Origin: VXYL01 sp965199945 | GTDB taxonomy: Bacteria; Pseudomonadota; Gammaproteobacteria; Pseudomonadales; Azotimanducaceae | NCBI GenBank assembly: GCA_965199945.1 | Contig: OZ241354.1 | Location: 806,001 to 870,000, forward strand | Direction: 5' to 3' | DNA: 64,000 nt | Shown: positions 25,330-36,700 of the stretch, piece after piece | How the letters are laid out: every line of letters starts with the position of its first letter | Numbering within the stretch: position 1 is the stretch's first letter | Notes under the pieces: model-generated | What the model saw: the letters and a program-made list of their open reading frames with translations, nothing else | What the model was told of the DNA's origin: nothing | The model's database searches: none | Made by a program: the position numbers and the translations under genes

Positions 25330-26780
25330 AAGCCATCATGGTGATGTACGACTCGCTGAATCGGCACATGCTGCCGAACTACGGCTGCGACTGGACGCTG
25401 GCGCCGAACTTCCAGCGTTTGGGCGAGCGCGTCGTCACTTTCGACAACCACTACGTCGGCTCCATGCCGTGCATGCCGGCGCGCCGCGAACTGCATACCG
25501 GCCGGCACAACTTCCTGCACCGCTCCTGGGGGCCCTTCGAGCCGTTCGACGACTCCACGTTCACCATCCTCAAGGCCCACGGCGTCTACACGCATCTCGT
25601 CTCCGACCACTACCACTACTGGGAGGACGGCGGCGCCACCTACCACCACCGCTATTCCAGCTGGGAGAACGTGCGCGGGCAGGAAGGCGATGCATGGAAG
25701 GGCGAAGTGGCGGACCCGGAGATTCCGGAACACCTGGGGCGCATCAGCCGCCAGGACTGGGTGAACCGCAAGTACATGCAGGAGGAACAGCGCACCCCGC
25801 AGGCGCGCACCTTCGCCGCCGGGCTCGAGTTCCTGGAGACCAACCGCGAGCAGGACAACTGGTACCTGCAGATCGAGACCTTCGACCCCCACGAACCGTT
25901 CTTCACCCTCAAGCAGTGGAAGGACCGCTACAACTACGACTGGGACGGCCCGCACTTCGACTGGCCGAAGTACGAGCGCGTCACCGAAGACCCGGACGCC
26001 GTGGAGTACCTGCGCTACCAGTACGCCGCGCTGCTGACCCAGTGCGACCACTACCTGGGCCAGGTCATCGACTTCATGGACGCCCACGCCATGTGGCAGG
26101 ACACCATGCTGCTGGTGGTCACCGACCACGGCTTCCTGCTCGGCGAACACGACTGGTGGGGCAAGGTGCGGATGCCGTGGTACAACGAAACCGCGCACAT
26201 TCCCTTCTTCCTCTGGGATCCGCGCAGCGGCGTGGCTGGCAAGCGACGCCGAAGCCTCACCACCACCATCGACGTCGGCCCCACGCTGCTCGACTACTTC
26301 GGCTTGACGCCGCCGCCGGACATGGACGGCAAGCCCTTGGCCGCCACGGTTGCCGACGACGCGAAGGTGCGCGACGCCGCCATCTACGGCATGTTCGGCG
26401 CGCACGTGAACGTCACCGACGGGCGCCACGTCTACATGCGCGGCCCGGTTGCGGAGAACGCGCCGCTCAACCACTACACGCTGATGCCGACGCACATGCG
26501 CAGCCCGTTCTCCACCCGCGAGCTGGCGAACATGCAGTGGCATGCGCCGCTCGCGTTCACCAAGGGCTGCCCGGTGATGCGCATTCCCTCGACCGGCCTC
26601 GGCCGCTTGGTGGAGACCTTCAAGACGCAGCTTTTCGATCTCGCCGCCGACCCGGGCCAAACGAATCCCATCGCGGACGCGGGCGTCGAGGCGCGCATGA
26701 GGGCGGCGCTCGAACAGGCGCTGCGCGAACACGCGGCGCCGCCGGAGCAATACCAGCGCCTCGGACTCGCCGCGCCCTAA
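25326..26780 (+). CDS. Type I sulfatase (alkaline phosphatase superfamily)
   Basis: 484 residues, cytoplasmic (no signal peptide). The formylglycine signature CMPAR at residues 49-53 fits C-x-[PA]-S/A-R and is the site for conversion by a maturase. 'YDSLNRHMLPNYG' supplies metal ligands near the N-terminus, and 'VVTDHGFLLGEHDWWGK' the DHG metal motif near residue 260. Its long inserts and cytosolic location resemble choline-sulfatase-like or unclassified sulfatases. The CMPAR form (Ala at position 4) still permits modification by a sulfatase-modifying factor. Substrate unknown. Confidence 0.9.
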   Translation: MKAIMVMYDSLNRHMLPNYGCDWTLAPNFQRLGERVVTFDNHYVGSMPCMPARRELHTGRHNFLHRSWGPFEPFDDSTFTILKAHGVYTHLVSDHYHYWEDGGATYHHRYSSWENVRGQEGDAWKGEVADPEIPEHLGRISRQDWVNRKYMQEEQRTPQARTFAAGLEFLETNREQDNWYLQIETFDPHEPFFTLKQWKDRYNYDWDGPHFDWPKYERVTEDPDAVEYLRYQYAALLTQCDHYLGQVIDFMDAHAMWQDTMLLVVTDHGFLLGEHDWWGKVRMPWYNETAHIPFFLWDPRSGVAGKRRRSLTTTIDVGPTLLDYFGLTPPPDMDGKPLAATVADDAKVRDAAIYGMFGAHVNVTDGRHVYMRGPVAENAPLNHYTLMPTHMRSPFSTRELANMQWHAPLAFTKGCPVMRIPSTGLGRLVETFKTQLFDLAADPGQTNPIADAGVEARMRAALEQALREHAAPPEQYQRLGLAAP

Positions 26781-26794
26781 GCCGCGAGCATCCC

Positions 26795-29725
26795 GTGCCG
26801 CAGAACAGCGAGGCCACCGTCAACGCCGCGCTCGCCGATGCGTTGCGCGGCAAGCATCCGCTGTGGCGGGAGTCGCTCGGCGTCGAACAGAGCGGCGTCT
26901 TTGCGGAAAACCGCGCCCTGCGGCCAGACATCGTGGTGCGCCCGCAGGACGCCCAGCCGGTGGTGGTGGAGACCGAGTTCGCGCCGGCGGGGACGGTGGA
27001 ACGCGACGCCGCCGGACGACTCGGCCTCACGCCCACGGGCGGCCAACGCTTGGAGCAAGTGATCGCCGTGCGCCTGCCGGCGGCGCTCCGCCAAGGACAG
27101 GCCGATCTGCCGCAACGCGTTGCCGACGCCGAGCTCGGCTATTGCGTGCTGTCGGGCGAGTCGTCGGCGCCAAGCCGCTGGCCGGCTGCCGGCTGGCTCG
27201 CCGGCGGCGTGGACGACCTTGCCCACTGCATGGAGCAGGCGATGACCTCTGCGCGCCTGGTCGAACAGGGCATGACTGTTCTCGAACAGGGTGTGCGGTG
27301 GGCAACGGAGTCGGTCGAAGGACATGCCAGGGTCCTCGGCACCCACCTGCCGGCGTTGCTGGGCGAAGAACTCAATCAACAGCCGGGCACCCAGACCACG
27401 CGCATGGCCATGACCATCATCGCCAACGCACTCTTGTTCCAGGATGCCATCGCCAGCGCCTACAAGCTGCCGACCACGGCGGATCTGCTCAAGCTCCCAG
27501 ACTACGAACTGATGCTGGCGGTGCTGGATACATGGCGGCACATCCTCGCCGAGATCAACTACTGGCCAATATTCCGGCTGGCCGAAGACTTGCTCTCGCA
27601 CTGTCCCGCCAAGCCGGCCAACCGCGCCCTGCTGCCGCTAGTGCGCGCCGCGAACGAGCTCTCCGGGATGGGCGTGACTACCCAGCAAGACCTCTCCGGG
27701 CGCATGTTCCAGCGCCTGATCGCGGACCGGAAGTTCCTCGCCACGTTCTACACGCGGCCGGAGTCCGCAGCCCTGCTCGGCGAACTCGCCGTGGCCCGGC
27801 TGCCGGCCGACTGGGCCGATCTGGATGCCTACCCGGACTTGCGCATCGCCGACCTCTCCTGCGGCACCGGCACGCTGCTGGTGGCGGCCTACCATGCGCT
27901 GCTCGCCCGCTTCCGGCGCGCCGGCGGCGACGATCGCGGCATCCATGCCGCGATGCTGGAACGCGCGGTGGTCGCCGCGGACATCATGCCGGCGGCAGCG
28001 CATCTGTGCGCGGCGCAGCTTTCCAGCGTTCATCCGGGCGAAGTGTTCGCCAACACCCGCGTCTACACCATGCCCTACGGCATCGGCAGCGGCGAAGAGC
28101 AGCGGCGCGGCGTCGCCATCGGCTCCTTGGACCTCATCGCCGCCGGGCAGACCCGCTCGCTCTTTCCGACCGGCCAGCGCCAGGCGCAAAGCCACGGCGA
28201 CGTGGAGGTGGAGGACCTCGACCTGCCCCACGATTCGGTGGATCTGGTCATCATGAACCCGCCGTTCACGCGCCCCACGAATCACGAGATCGCCGACGTG
28301 CCGGTGCCGTCCTTTGCCGGATTCAGCACCACCGTGGAGGAGCAGCGGGCGATGTCCGAGCGGTTGGCGGCAATGCGCCGGCGGCTTGCGACGCCAGTCG
28401 GCCACGGCAACGCGGGGCTGGCGTCCAACTTCGTGGACTTGGGGCATGTGAAGGTGAAGCCGGGCGGCTGTTTGGCCCTCGTGTTGCCCATCACTTGCCT
28501 GCAAGGCACGTCTTGGCGGGCGATGCGCGATCTGCTTGCTCGCGACTACCGCGACATCGTGGTCGTCACCGTGGCGGCGTCCGGCAATGCGGATCGCGCG
28601 TTCTCGGCGGACACCGGCATGGCGGAAGCGCTGGTGGTCGCGACGAAGCAAGATGCCGGGGCTTCCGGCGAGGAGTCCGCGCCGCGCGGCAAGACGCTGT
28701 TCGTCAATCTGTTCCGCTGCCCGCGCAGCGCCGTGGAAGCGTCGGACGTCGCCAAACTCGTCGCCGAACTGCCGACGGAGACCAGTGGCCAGTTGCGCGT
28801 TGGCGAGCAACGCCTGGGCACCTACATCCGCGCTGGCATCGACGACGGCGGCTGCGCCGCGCTGCGCGAATCGGCCTTGGCGGAGACGATGATGGCGCTT
28901 GGCGACGGCGCGCTTGCGATGCCGCGCTACGGCGAGCGCGAGACGTTGCCGATCACGTCCTTGGCCGCGCTCGGCAGCCGCGGGCCCCTCGACCGCGACA
29001 TCGGCGCCAGCAAGGACGGCGAGCCGCCGTTTCGCGGCCCGTTCAAGATCGTGCCGGCGAACGGCGCGCCGAGCTATCCGGCGTTGTGGGCGCACAGCGC
29101 GGAGCGCGAGCGCCGCCTAGTGGTCGCGCCGGACACCGAAGGGCTGGTTCGCCCAGGCTGCGAAGAGCGGGCGCTCGCCGTCTGGCAGAGCGCCGCCACG
29201 CTGCACTTCACTTTGGATTTCCAGATCAACTCGCAGAGCCTGACGGCCTGCGCGACGCCAACGCCATGCCTCGGCGGGCGCGCCTGGCCCAGCTTCCAGC
29301 CGCGCCAACCGGAGTGGACGGACACTCTCGTTCTTTGGGCGAACTCGACCCTCGGCCTGATGACGTTCTGGTGGCTTGGTTCGCGTCAGCAGCAAGGGCG
29401 CGCCATCGCCACCATCTCGGCGCTGCCGCAGCTGCCCGTGCTCGACGCAAGCGCCTTGGCCGACGAACAGCTTGAACGCGCCGCCGCCGTCTTCGCGCGC
29501 TTCAAGGGCGAACTGTTCCTGCCGGCCAACGAGGCATACCGCGACGACGCGCGCAAGGCGCTCGACCGCGCCGTGCTGGTGGAACTGCTCGGACTGCCGG
29601 AGGCGGTGCTGTCGCCGCTCGACAACCTGCGCTTGCAGTGGTGCGCGGAACCGTCCGTTCACGGCGGCAAGGAGACCGCGCCGAACGGCTCGCGCGGCGG
29701 GGCCTTGCTCGCCGCCGAGCGCTGA
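26795..29725 (+). CDS. Solitary N6-adenine DNA methylase with N-terminal nuclease-like segment
   Basis: 976 residues from a GTG 14 bp after the sulfatase stop. SAM-binding motif I is ADLSCGTGTLL at about residue 352 and the catalytic motif IV is NPPF at about 487, both of the gamma class seen in type I and IIG enzymes. The N-terminal 75 residues contain 'RPDIVV' then 'VVVETEF' (D43 and E-x-E near 57), resembling a PD-(D/E)XK strand pair, but Lys is replaced by Glu, so activity is uncertain. The C-terminal 300 residues could carry target recognition. No specificity subunit, restriction helicase or partner is adjacent. It may be a type IIG-like enzyme or an orphan regulatory methylase. Confidence 0.8.
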   Translation: MPQNSEATVNAALADALRGKHPLWRESLGVEQSGVFAENRALRPDIVVRPQDAQPVVVETEFAPAGTVERDAAGRLGLTPTGGQRLEQVIAVRLPAALRQGQADLPQRVADAELGYCVLSGESSAPSRWPAAGWLAGGVDDLAHCMEQAMTSARLVEQGMTVLEQGVRWATESVEGHARVLGTHLPALLGEELNQQPGTQTTRMAMTIIANALLFQDAIASAYKLPTTADLLKLPDYELMLAVLDTWRHILAEINYWPIFRLAEDLLSHCPAKPANRALLPLVRAANELSGMGVTTQQDLSGRMFQRLIADRKFLATFYTRPESAALLGELAVARLPADWADLDAYPDLRIADLSCGTGTLLVAAYHALLARFRRAGGDDRGIHAAMLERAVVAADIMPAAAHLCAAQLSSVHPGEVFANTRVYTMPYGIGSGEEQRRGVAIGSLDLIAAGQTRSLFPTGQRQAQSHGDVEVEDLDLPHDSVDLVIMNPPFTRPTNHEIADVPVPSFAGFSTTVEEQRAMSERLAAMRRRLATPVGHGNAGLASNFVDLGHVKVKPGGCLALVLPITCLQGTSWRAMRDLLARDYRDIVVVTVAASGNADRAFSADTGMAEALVVATKQDAGASGEESAPRGKTLFVNLFRCPRSAVEASDVAKLVAELPTETSGQLRVGEQRLGTYIRAGIDDGGCAALRESALAETMMALGDGALAMPRYGERETLPITSLAALGSRGPLDRDIGASKDGEPPFRGPFKIVPANGAPSYPALWAHSAERERRLVVAPDTEGLVRPGCEERALAVWQSAATLHFTLDFQINSQSLTACATPTPCLGGRAWPSFQPRQPEWTDTLVLWANSTLGLMTFWWLGSRQQQGRAIATISALPQLPVLDASALADEQLERAAAVFARFKGELFLPANEAYRDDARKALDRAVLVELLGLPEAVLSPLDNLRLQWCAEPSVHGGKETAPNGSRGGALLAAER

Positions 29726-29741
29726 TTTCTGGCGGTGCCTC

Positions 29742-31757
29742 GTGACGGAAGCTGCCCCAGCCGATTCAGGCGACCAGCAAGAAGAGGGCCCTCGGCCGGG
29801 GCCGCTCGCAAGCGAGCGGAGCGAGGGGGGCTCCTCCCAGGAAGACGCCCTGAATTTCCGGCGCGTCGTGCGCATCTTCGCCCGCACTTGGCCGTTCATC
29901 CGCCCGGCCACGCGCCACTTGGCGTTCTTCGTGGTGGTCTCCATCGTCGTGGCGGTCTTCGTGGCCGTGCTGGGATTCGTCATCACCGGGCTGATGAACG
30001 GCGGCATCATCGGCGGGCGGCCGCTCGGCGCACTGCACGTGGCGCTCTATGGACTCGATCCCGCGGTCTACGTGGATGTCGACGAACTCGCGCCCGAGGC
30101 GCGTCTGGCGCTGCGCTGGCTGGTGATCCTGAGCACGATTCCCCTGGTCGGGGCGGCGGCCGGCGGCGGGCTCTTCCTCTACTACTACAGCGTGTGGATC
30201 TTCCAAGGCATCAATCAGCGGATGCGCGTGGCGTTGATCGAGCGTCTGCAGGCGCAGTCGATGGCGTTCCATGCCGAAGCCAGCACCGGCGACGCCATCT
30301 ACCGCCTCTACCAGGACAGCGCGATGGTGACGCAGATCATCCGCAGCGTCTTCCTCGAACCGCTGATGTTCCTGGGCCGCTATCTGTTCGCGCTGGCCGT
30401 CGTCGCGGCCTTCGATCCGTGGCTGGCGGCTGCCCTTGCGTTCACCGTGGCGCCGATTCTCTTCCTGGGGCTCAAGTTCTCGTCGCCGCTGCGCCACGCC
30501 TTTCGGCGCGCCCGGGAGCGCAACAGCGCGCTCACGTCGTGGATCCAGGAGAGCATTCTGGGTATCCGCGTCGTCAAGGCCACGCACAGCGAAGGAGTGC
30601 GCCAACGCGCCTTCGAGGCGCACTCCAAGAGCGCCTTCCAGGCGGCGTTCGCGGCGCGGTCCATGCTGGTTCTGCTCGGCATCCTCGCCTTCGCGGCCAT
30701 CGGCGTGGCGGTAATCGCGACCCAGTCCGGCGCCGCGCTGCTGACCAACGCCGGCGCGGATACGCTGGCCCGCAACCTGCTGCTCGGCTTCGGCTTCGCG
30801 GTGTGGAACTTGGGTTCGTTCACGGCCGCGAACGCGCGCATCGGCGACGGCCTGGGCTCGCTGAACTCCCTCATCTCCATTTGGGGCCGCGCCCAGGACA
30901 TGGCCGTCGGCCTGCACCGCGTCTTCGAGATCCTCGACCTGCCGCCGGACGTAGAAGACGCGCCCGACGCCGTGCCGATGGCGCCCTTTCGATCCGACGT
31001 GCGCTTTCGGCACGTCGCCTTCGGCTATCGGCCGGACACGCCGGTGCTGCGCGAGGTGGATCTGACGGCGCGGCGCGGCGAAATCGTGGCCCTGATCGGC
31101 GCCACCGGCAGCGGCAAGTCCACCATGATGGCGCTCCTGCTCCGGCTTGCCGATCCGCAAGCGGGCTGCATCGAGATCGACGGCGTGGACCTGCGTGGCC
31201 TGCAAGTCGCCAGTCTGCGCCGCCACATCGCCCTGGCCACCCAGGAGAACATCCTCTTCTCCGACACGGTGCTGGAGAACATCCGCTACGCCGCCCCTGG
31301 CGCATCCCGCGCCGAGGCGGTGGCGGCTGCGAAGGTCGCCTGCGCCGACGAGTTCATCGCCGGGCTGCCGGCCGGCTACGACACGCGCCTGGGCGAGCGC
31401 GCGGCCAAGCTGTCAAGTGGCCAGCGGCAGCGCATCGTCATCGCCCGCGCCGTCGTCAAGGACGCGCCGGTGCTCGTTCTCGACGAGCCGACCGCCGCCC
31501 TCGACGCGGCAACGGAAGCCCGCGTGCTCGACAATCTGAAGCGCTGGGGCGGCGAACGCTGCGTCTTTCTAATCACCCACCGCCTGTCCACCGTCCGCCA
31601 AGCCGACCGCGTGGCCGTGCTGCGCGACGGACGCATCGTCGAAAGCGGCAGCCACGACGAACTGATGGCCCTTGAAGACGGCGTCTATCGCCGCTTCGTG
31701 TCCGTGGAGAACCCCACCGCCGCGGCGCCTCTCGCCGAACCGAACTTGGGCAGCTAG
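29742..31757 (+). CDS. ABC exporter half-transporter (transmembrane domain plus ATPase), first of pair
   Basis: 671 residues, GTG start 16 bp after the methylase. The first 45 residues are acidic and polar. Six membrane helices follow (about 60-345), then an ATPase domain with Walker A GATGSGKST, signature LSSGQRQR, Walker B VLVLDEPTAALD with its catalytic Glu, and H-loop LITHRLS. It is of the MsbA/McjD-like exporter class. The next gene encodes a second half-transporter only 5 bp away, so a heterodimer is likely. Both ATP sites appear intact, unlike many asymmetric heterodimers. Confidence 0.9.
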   Translation: MTEAAPADSGDQQEEGPRPGPLASERSEGGSSQEDALNFRRVVRIFARTWPFIRPATRHLAFFVVVSIVVAVFVAVLGFVITGLMNGGIIGGRPLGALHVALYGLDPAVYVDVDELAPEARLALRWLVILSTIPLVGAAAGGGLFLYYYSVWIFQGINQRMRVALIERLQAQSMAFHAEASTGDAIYRLYQDSAMVTQIIRSVFLEPLMFLGRYLFALAVVAAFDPWLAAALAFTVAPILFLGLKFSSPLRHAFRRARERNSALTSWIQESILGIRVVKATHSEGVRQRAFEAHSKSAFQAAFAARSMLVLLGILAFAAIGVAVIATQSGAALLTNAGADTLARNLLLGFGFAVWNLGSFTAANARIGDGLGSLNSLISIWGRAQDMAVGLHRVFEILDLPPDVEDAPDAVPMAPFRSDVRFRHVAFGYRPDTPVLREVDLTARRGEIVALIGATGSGKSTMMALLLRLADPQAGCIEIDGVDLRGLQVASLRRHIALATQENILFSDTVLENIRYAAPGASRAEAVAAAKVACADEFIAGLPAGYDTRLGERAAKLSSGQRQRIVIARAVVKDAPVLVLDEPTAALDAATEARVLDNLKRWGGERCVFLITHRLSTVRQADRVAVLRDGRIVESGSHDELMALEDGVYRRFVSVENPTAAAPLAEPNLGS

Positions 31758-31762
31758 GCCGC

Positions 31763-33715
31763 ATGGCGGAGCGCATCTCCAGCCGCGAGACGCTTGCCCT
31801 GTTCGCCCGGGCGCTGCGCTTCGTGTGGCCGTACCGGCGGCAGATCGGCGTCAAGCTGGCGCTCACCATTGTCGGGCTGTCCATCGTGCTGTTCCTGCCT
31901 TGGCCGCTGAAGATTCTCATCGACCATGTGGTGATGGGCCTGCCGGTGGGCTCGTCGCCGACGCCGTATCCGCCGTATGTCGCATGGTTCGTGGAGCTGC
32001 TGCACGGGCTGACGCCGCTGCAGATCACGCTGGCGATTGTCGCCGTGAGCCTGCTCGGCATGGTTCTGGCGGGCGCGTTCGGGGGCGGCGTGGCCAGGGA
32101 CAGCGCCGAAGGCGAGCTGGCGGAGGGCATGGACACCGCCACCCAGAGCGAGAACAAGGCCAACCAATCCAGCAGCCGCGTGGGCGGCCTGCTCGGACTC
32201 TTCGAGTACCGCTACCAGCTGCGCATCACGCACCGCATCAACCACGCCCTGCGCAGCCTGGTCTTCGGGCGGATGCTGAACTGGCCGCTGACGCGCTTCG
32301 CCGACGCCAGCATCGGCGACACCGTGTATCGCACGATGTACGACACGCCGGCCATCTCGCGGGTCTGCTACGACGTGCTGGTGCTGCCGGTGGCGACGGT
32401 GTTCGTGGTGGCGACGGTGGTCTGGACGGCGGCGCACAGCTTCAGCGCGGTGCCGGAGATCGTCGTCGTGGCGTGCCTGGCGGCGCCGCTGGTGCTGCTC
32501 GTCTCGTTCCTGATGACCGGCGTGGCCAGACGGCGTTCGCTGGCCAGCCGCCTTGCCGGCGCCGAGACGACCGCCGCCGCCGAAGAGGGCATGAGCAACG
32601 TCGTGGCCGTGCAGAGCCTCGGCGCCCAGGACCGCCAGCGCGACGAGATCGCCGCCGACAGCGCGCGCTCCTTCCAGCGCTTCCGCGGCTATCTGGCCAT
32701 GGTGCTGCTGTCGCTGGCCGTGCAGGCGGCGATTGGCGCCGGGCTGGTGTTCTACGTCTTCTTCCCGATCTGCGAGGCCGTGGTGGGCGGGCGCATGTCC
32801 GCCGGCGACTTCGGCGTCGTCTACGCCTACTTCCTGCAGATCGTGGGCAACGTCAGCACCTTGGGCGCCACCTGGTTCTATCTGCAGGACAACATCGCCG
32901 GCATGCGGCGCGTGTTCGAGGCGGCGGATGCCCAGGTGGAGGCGGAGCGGCAGGGAGGGCGGCGCATCGATCGCGTGACCGAGGTGCGCGTGGAGAACGC
33001 CGGCTACCGCTACCCGGACGGCACGGCGGCGCTACGCGACGTCTCGCTGCATGGCCGGGTGGGCGAGATGATCGCCTTGGCCGGCCCCACCGGCGCCGGC
33101 AAGAGCACGCTGGCCTATCTGCTCGCGGGGCTCGTGCAGCCGACCGCCGGCCGGGTGACGTTCGACGGCGTGGCGACAACGGATCTGCGCCTCGACTGCC
33201 TGCGCGGGCAGGCGGCCTTCGTCTTCCAGGAAGCGTTCGTCTTCGACGACACCGTGGCCAACAACATCGCCCTCGGCGATCCGGGCGCCGGACGGGAAGA
33301 CGTCGAGCGGGCCGCGCGGCTGGCCGGCGTGGACGCTTTCGTGCGCACGCTGCCGCACGGCTTCGACACTCGCGTCGGCAGCGCCGGCGCGACGCTGTCC
33401 GTCGGCCAGAAGCAACGCATCGCCATTGCCCGGGGCCTCGTGAGCCCGGCGCCCGTGCTGATCTTCGACGAACCCACCGCGTCCGTGGATCCGGAGACGG
33501 AACAAGCCCTCGTCTCGGCGCTGCAAGGCGAACGCGCCCAGCGCCTGCTGGTGGTGATCGCCCACCGCCTAAGCACCATCGCCAGCGCCGACCGCATCCA
33601 CTTCATGGAACACGGGCGCATCGTCGAGACGGGAACCCACGCTGAACTGATGGCGCAAGAAACCGGCGCCTACCGCCGCTTTGTCGCGTTGCAGACAAGC
33701 CGCACTGTCGCGTAG
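31763..33715 (+). CDS. ABC exporter half-transporter, second of pair
   Basis: 650 residues. Membrane domain about 25-390, including an unusual polar stretch (about 110-150: 'AEGELAEGMDTATQSENKAN') between the first two helices. The ATPase has Walker A GPTGAGKST, signature LSVGQKQR, Walker B VLIFDEPTASVD and H-loop VIAHRLS. The ribosome-proximal gap to the upstream half-transporter is 5 bp. Together they may export a lipid, peptide or drug. The gene ends 29 bp from a converging gene. Confidence 0.9.
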   Translation: MAERISSRETLALFARALRFVWPYRRQIGVKLALTIVGLSIVLFLPWPLKILIDHVVMGLPVGSSPTPYPPYVAWFVELLHGLTPLQITLAIVAVSLLGMVLAGAFGGGVARDSAEGELAEGMDTATQSENKANQSSSRVGGLLGLFEYRYQLRITHRINHALRSLVFGRMLNWPLTRFADASIGDTVYRTMYDTPAISRVCYDVLVLPVATVFVVATVVWTAAHSFSAVPEIVVVACLAAPLVLLVSFLMTGVARRRSLASRLAGAETTAAAEEGMSNVVAVQSLGAQDRQRDEIAADSARSFQRFRGYLAMVLLSLAVQAAIGAGLVFYVFFPICEAVVGGRMSAGDFGVVYAYFLQIVGNVSTLGATWFYLQDNIAGMRRVFEAADAQVEAERQGGRRIDRVTEVRVENAGYRYPDGTAALRDVSLHGRVGEMIALAGPTGAGKSTLAYLLAGLVQPTAGRVTFDGVATTDLRLDCLRGQAAFVFQEAFVFDDTVANNIALGDPGAGREDVERAARLAGVDAFVRTLPHGFDTRVGSAGATLSVGQKQRIAIARGLVSPAPVLIFDEPTASVDPETEQALVSALQGERAQRLLVVIAHRLSTIASADRIHFMEHGRIVETGTHAELMAQETGAYRRFVALQTSRTVA

Positions 33716-33744
33716 GCGCTGTCCGTCGGCGAACTATGGCGGCA

Positions 33745-36700
33745 TCAACTCGATGGTTCGGACTGACGCCAACGGATTGCGTCGAACAATACGATGCCTC
33801 CAAGCGTTCGATTCGTGACGACCAGCTGGACTTCGCCTGCCGGCATATCGAAAGTGCCCAACGCATTCCACCCGAAATTGGCGGCCCGGCCATCGAACTC
33901 GATTGACGTATCGCCCTTTGCCGTGCGAAGAACCATTTCGTAGCTGCCAAGGAAACGCAGGTGCGCCCCAGGCGCTCGCTCCCCTGGAAAATCCGGCGGC
34001 GGCGGGAGCGGGACGTGGAACGCCAACTTCCACGGACCACGACTCGGCAGGCGTGTCGACGCCACGGCTCGTGCCCCGCCGTCTCCTGCCTGGGCCAGCG
34101 CGATCGTGCGTCGATATCGACCCCAGGCCGTAGGGACGACCTCTCGATGCCAAGTGTTGCGGCGCAACACCGACCTCTCCCTTTCGTAGAGAAGCAGTCC
34201 TTGATCGAGCGTCCGCGCCACCGTCAAGTCCGACAGTTTGAATCGCCATCGGGCTTCGGCGTCGGTCTCTACGGCAAAGCCGGGGTCCAAGTCGTCGACG
34301 ATCACCCCGAGTTCCTGCGCGGGCCTCCAATCGCTGGTCCTCGCCCCGAAATGCGCGTCGGCGAGTGATGCAGGTTGAACGACGACTTCCCCTACTTGCA
34401 TGGCGAACGGATGTCGATTCGCCGAAAGGTAGGGGTGCAGCCACAGGACATCGGGCGGCTCGGAACCCACCCATTCCAGTTCCACGGACGCGAGCCCATC
34501 GACAACCACCGGCGACGTGCTGTCGATGAATCGGTGTCGATCCGCGCTCAGCGCGACCAGGCCGGGCGCATCGCGCTCGTTGTGGACGTGCAAGCGAGCT
34601 TGGTAGCGCGGGCCTGATTCGTCGTCTCTCAAACGCACCGTTTTGGCGGAAGACGCCACGAATCCAGGCAGCGTGTTGCCATGGAGCCAAGGGTCGAGCA
34701 GGGATGCGACCGGCAAGTCGATGGAGTCGGCGACGGCGATTAGGTTGGCAACCGTGAAGGTCCTGCCAGCATATCGCGTGCGAAGCGCACTCAGGAGCGC
34801 CGCCGACCGACCTTGACCATGTGCGTCCACGATTGCTTGGGCCGCCTTGCCGACTCGAAGCGCGAGGACGCCCAACGTTTCGATTGTTCGACTCGCGTCG
34901 GCGCCGACTCCGCCACTCGTCAGCCTGTCCCACACCATCGGCCGGTCTGCGGCGGGGTCGTAGCGCGCCAGAAGATCGCGCAACACGGATCGCGCACCGC
35001 CCGGAAGGCTCGACAGCATCTCCACAAGGAGTGCCGGGCTTCCGTCCTTGTTGAACAAGCGCGCTGACTCCGCGCGCGCCGAGTTCTGGCGCGGCAACAG
35101 GCGATCTGCCAGGTCGAGGCACAGGAGATCCAAGGCCAGGGCGTCGTCTCCGCCGGCGCCCGCCACCGTGTTCAGAAAGCTGTTGGCAAGTCCGCGGAGT
35201 AGACCCGCTTGGCGGGAATAGGTGATCAGGTGACCGGCCTTGGCGTTGGCGGCGGCCTCGGGAGCATCTATGGCACTGTCGATCAAGTCTGCAAGCGCCT
35301 TGAAGTGGGCCGTGGGAAAGGCAACCTCCCGAACTCCGACAATGCCGGGCAGTCGGAGGGCGGGTTCCATGCGCCATCCACCACGGTAGCTGCGGAGATA
35401 TGCCGGCACTTCGACGACGCTTAGGCTGGCGTAGGGATAGCCAATCCCCTGGCTCTCGACGTGCGCCAGGATTTCCGTGGCGTAGCTGGCCACGACGTCC
35501 TTGCTTTCCGCGAACAGATCGACATTGCGCAGATGCGCGGGATGAAAGAGAAGCTCGATTTCGACGTTGCCCGCTTGGAGAACACGCCTGTCGAAGGCTG
35601 CCGCAAACAAGCCGACTTCGTCCACCGGCGCTGCGGGCCGATAGCGAAATCTCCACTGACTTTCTTCGCCAGCTTCGTTCGCCTGTTCGCGGAAACCGCC
35701 AGCGACATGCCATGTGGCCGGCACGTCCACTGCGAGGTCGACGTTGAAGAAATCCGTTGGCCGCCGCGAAGAATCTTCGCGCCCATATTCGCGCCCATAG
35801 TTGGCGCCGGCAGCGGGCAGCCAGAACGTCGCCGGCATCAACGCCATGTAGGCGCGGTCGAAGATCAGCGCCTCGGTGCCCAGCAGCCTGATGCTGTTGC
35901 TCCCAGCGACGCGGCGGGGATCGACTGCGCTGTCCAGATAGGCAAAATCGGAGTCCGGTACGCCGCTCGCGACAACGCCGAGCGTCAGCGTGGCGCCGGC
36001 GGCAACCGGTGCCGACAAATCGACGGTCAGCAACCCGTCTTCGTGCCGAAACGCGGCTTCTTGCTGCGCGACCCGCACATCGGCAATGCGCATGGCCGGA
36101 TTGAGGCTGAAGACGAGCGCCTGCAGGTTCCGGTGCATGTTCAAACGCAACACGATGTCGATGCCGAGCTCGACGCCAGGCTCGATCAGCACCTGACCAG
36201 CTACCCCCTCGACGTCGAAGCCGACGCTCGCCCGCGAGGCGCGCTCGTGTGCTGCCGCCCACTTCTCGCGCCGGTCGTTGCGCTCCGCCTCGTGGAGGGC
36301 GACGCAACCCAGACCAAGGCTCCCCACCAGCGCGAACAGGGCACCGGGCAACAACCTCGAGGAGCGGCTGTCTTCGCGACGCCGATGCAGCCTGGCGGCC
36401 AGCATCAATGCGCCGGCCCCGCAACTCAACATCGACCCGCGTTGCAGCACCGTCCAAACATCGACGAACCACGGCGTGATTTCGGACACGTGGCGCTGCA
36501 ACGCAACCACCGGAACCACCGTGGACTGCACCCACGCCGGCAGGCTCAAGGCACTCCAGAAGAGCGCAAGCAGCGTCAGCCCCGCAAGAATGACAAGAAG
36601 ATGGCGACGCAGCACGACGTGGAGCAGGACGACCAGCGCACACCAGAACATCGTCGCTGGCAACGCATCGACGACAAGGAAACAAGCAATGGAAAAGGGC

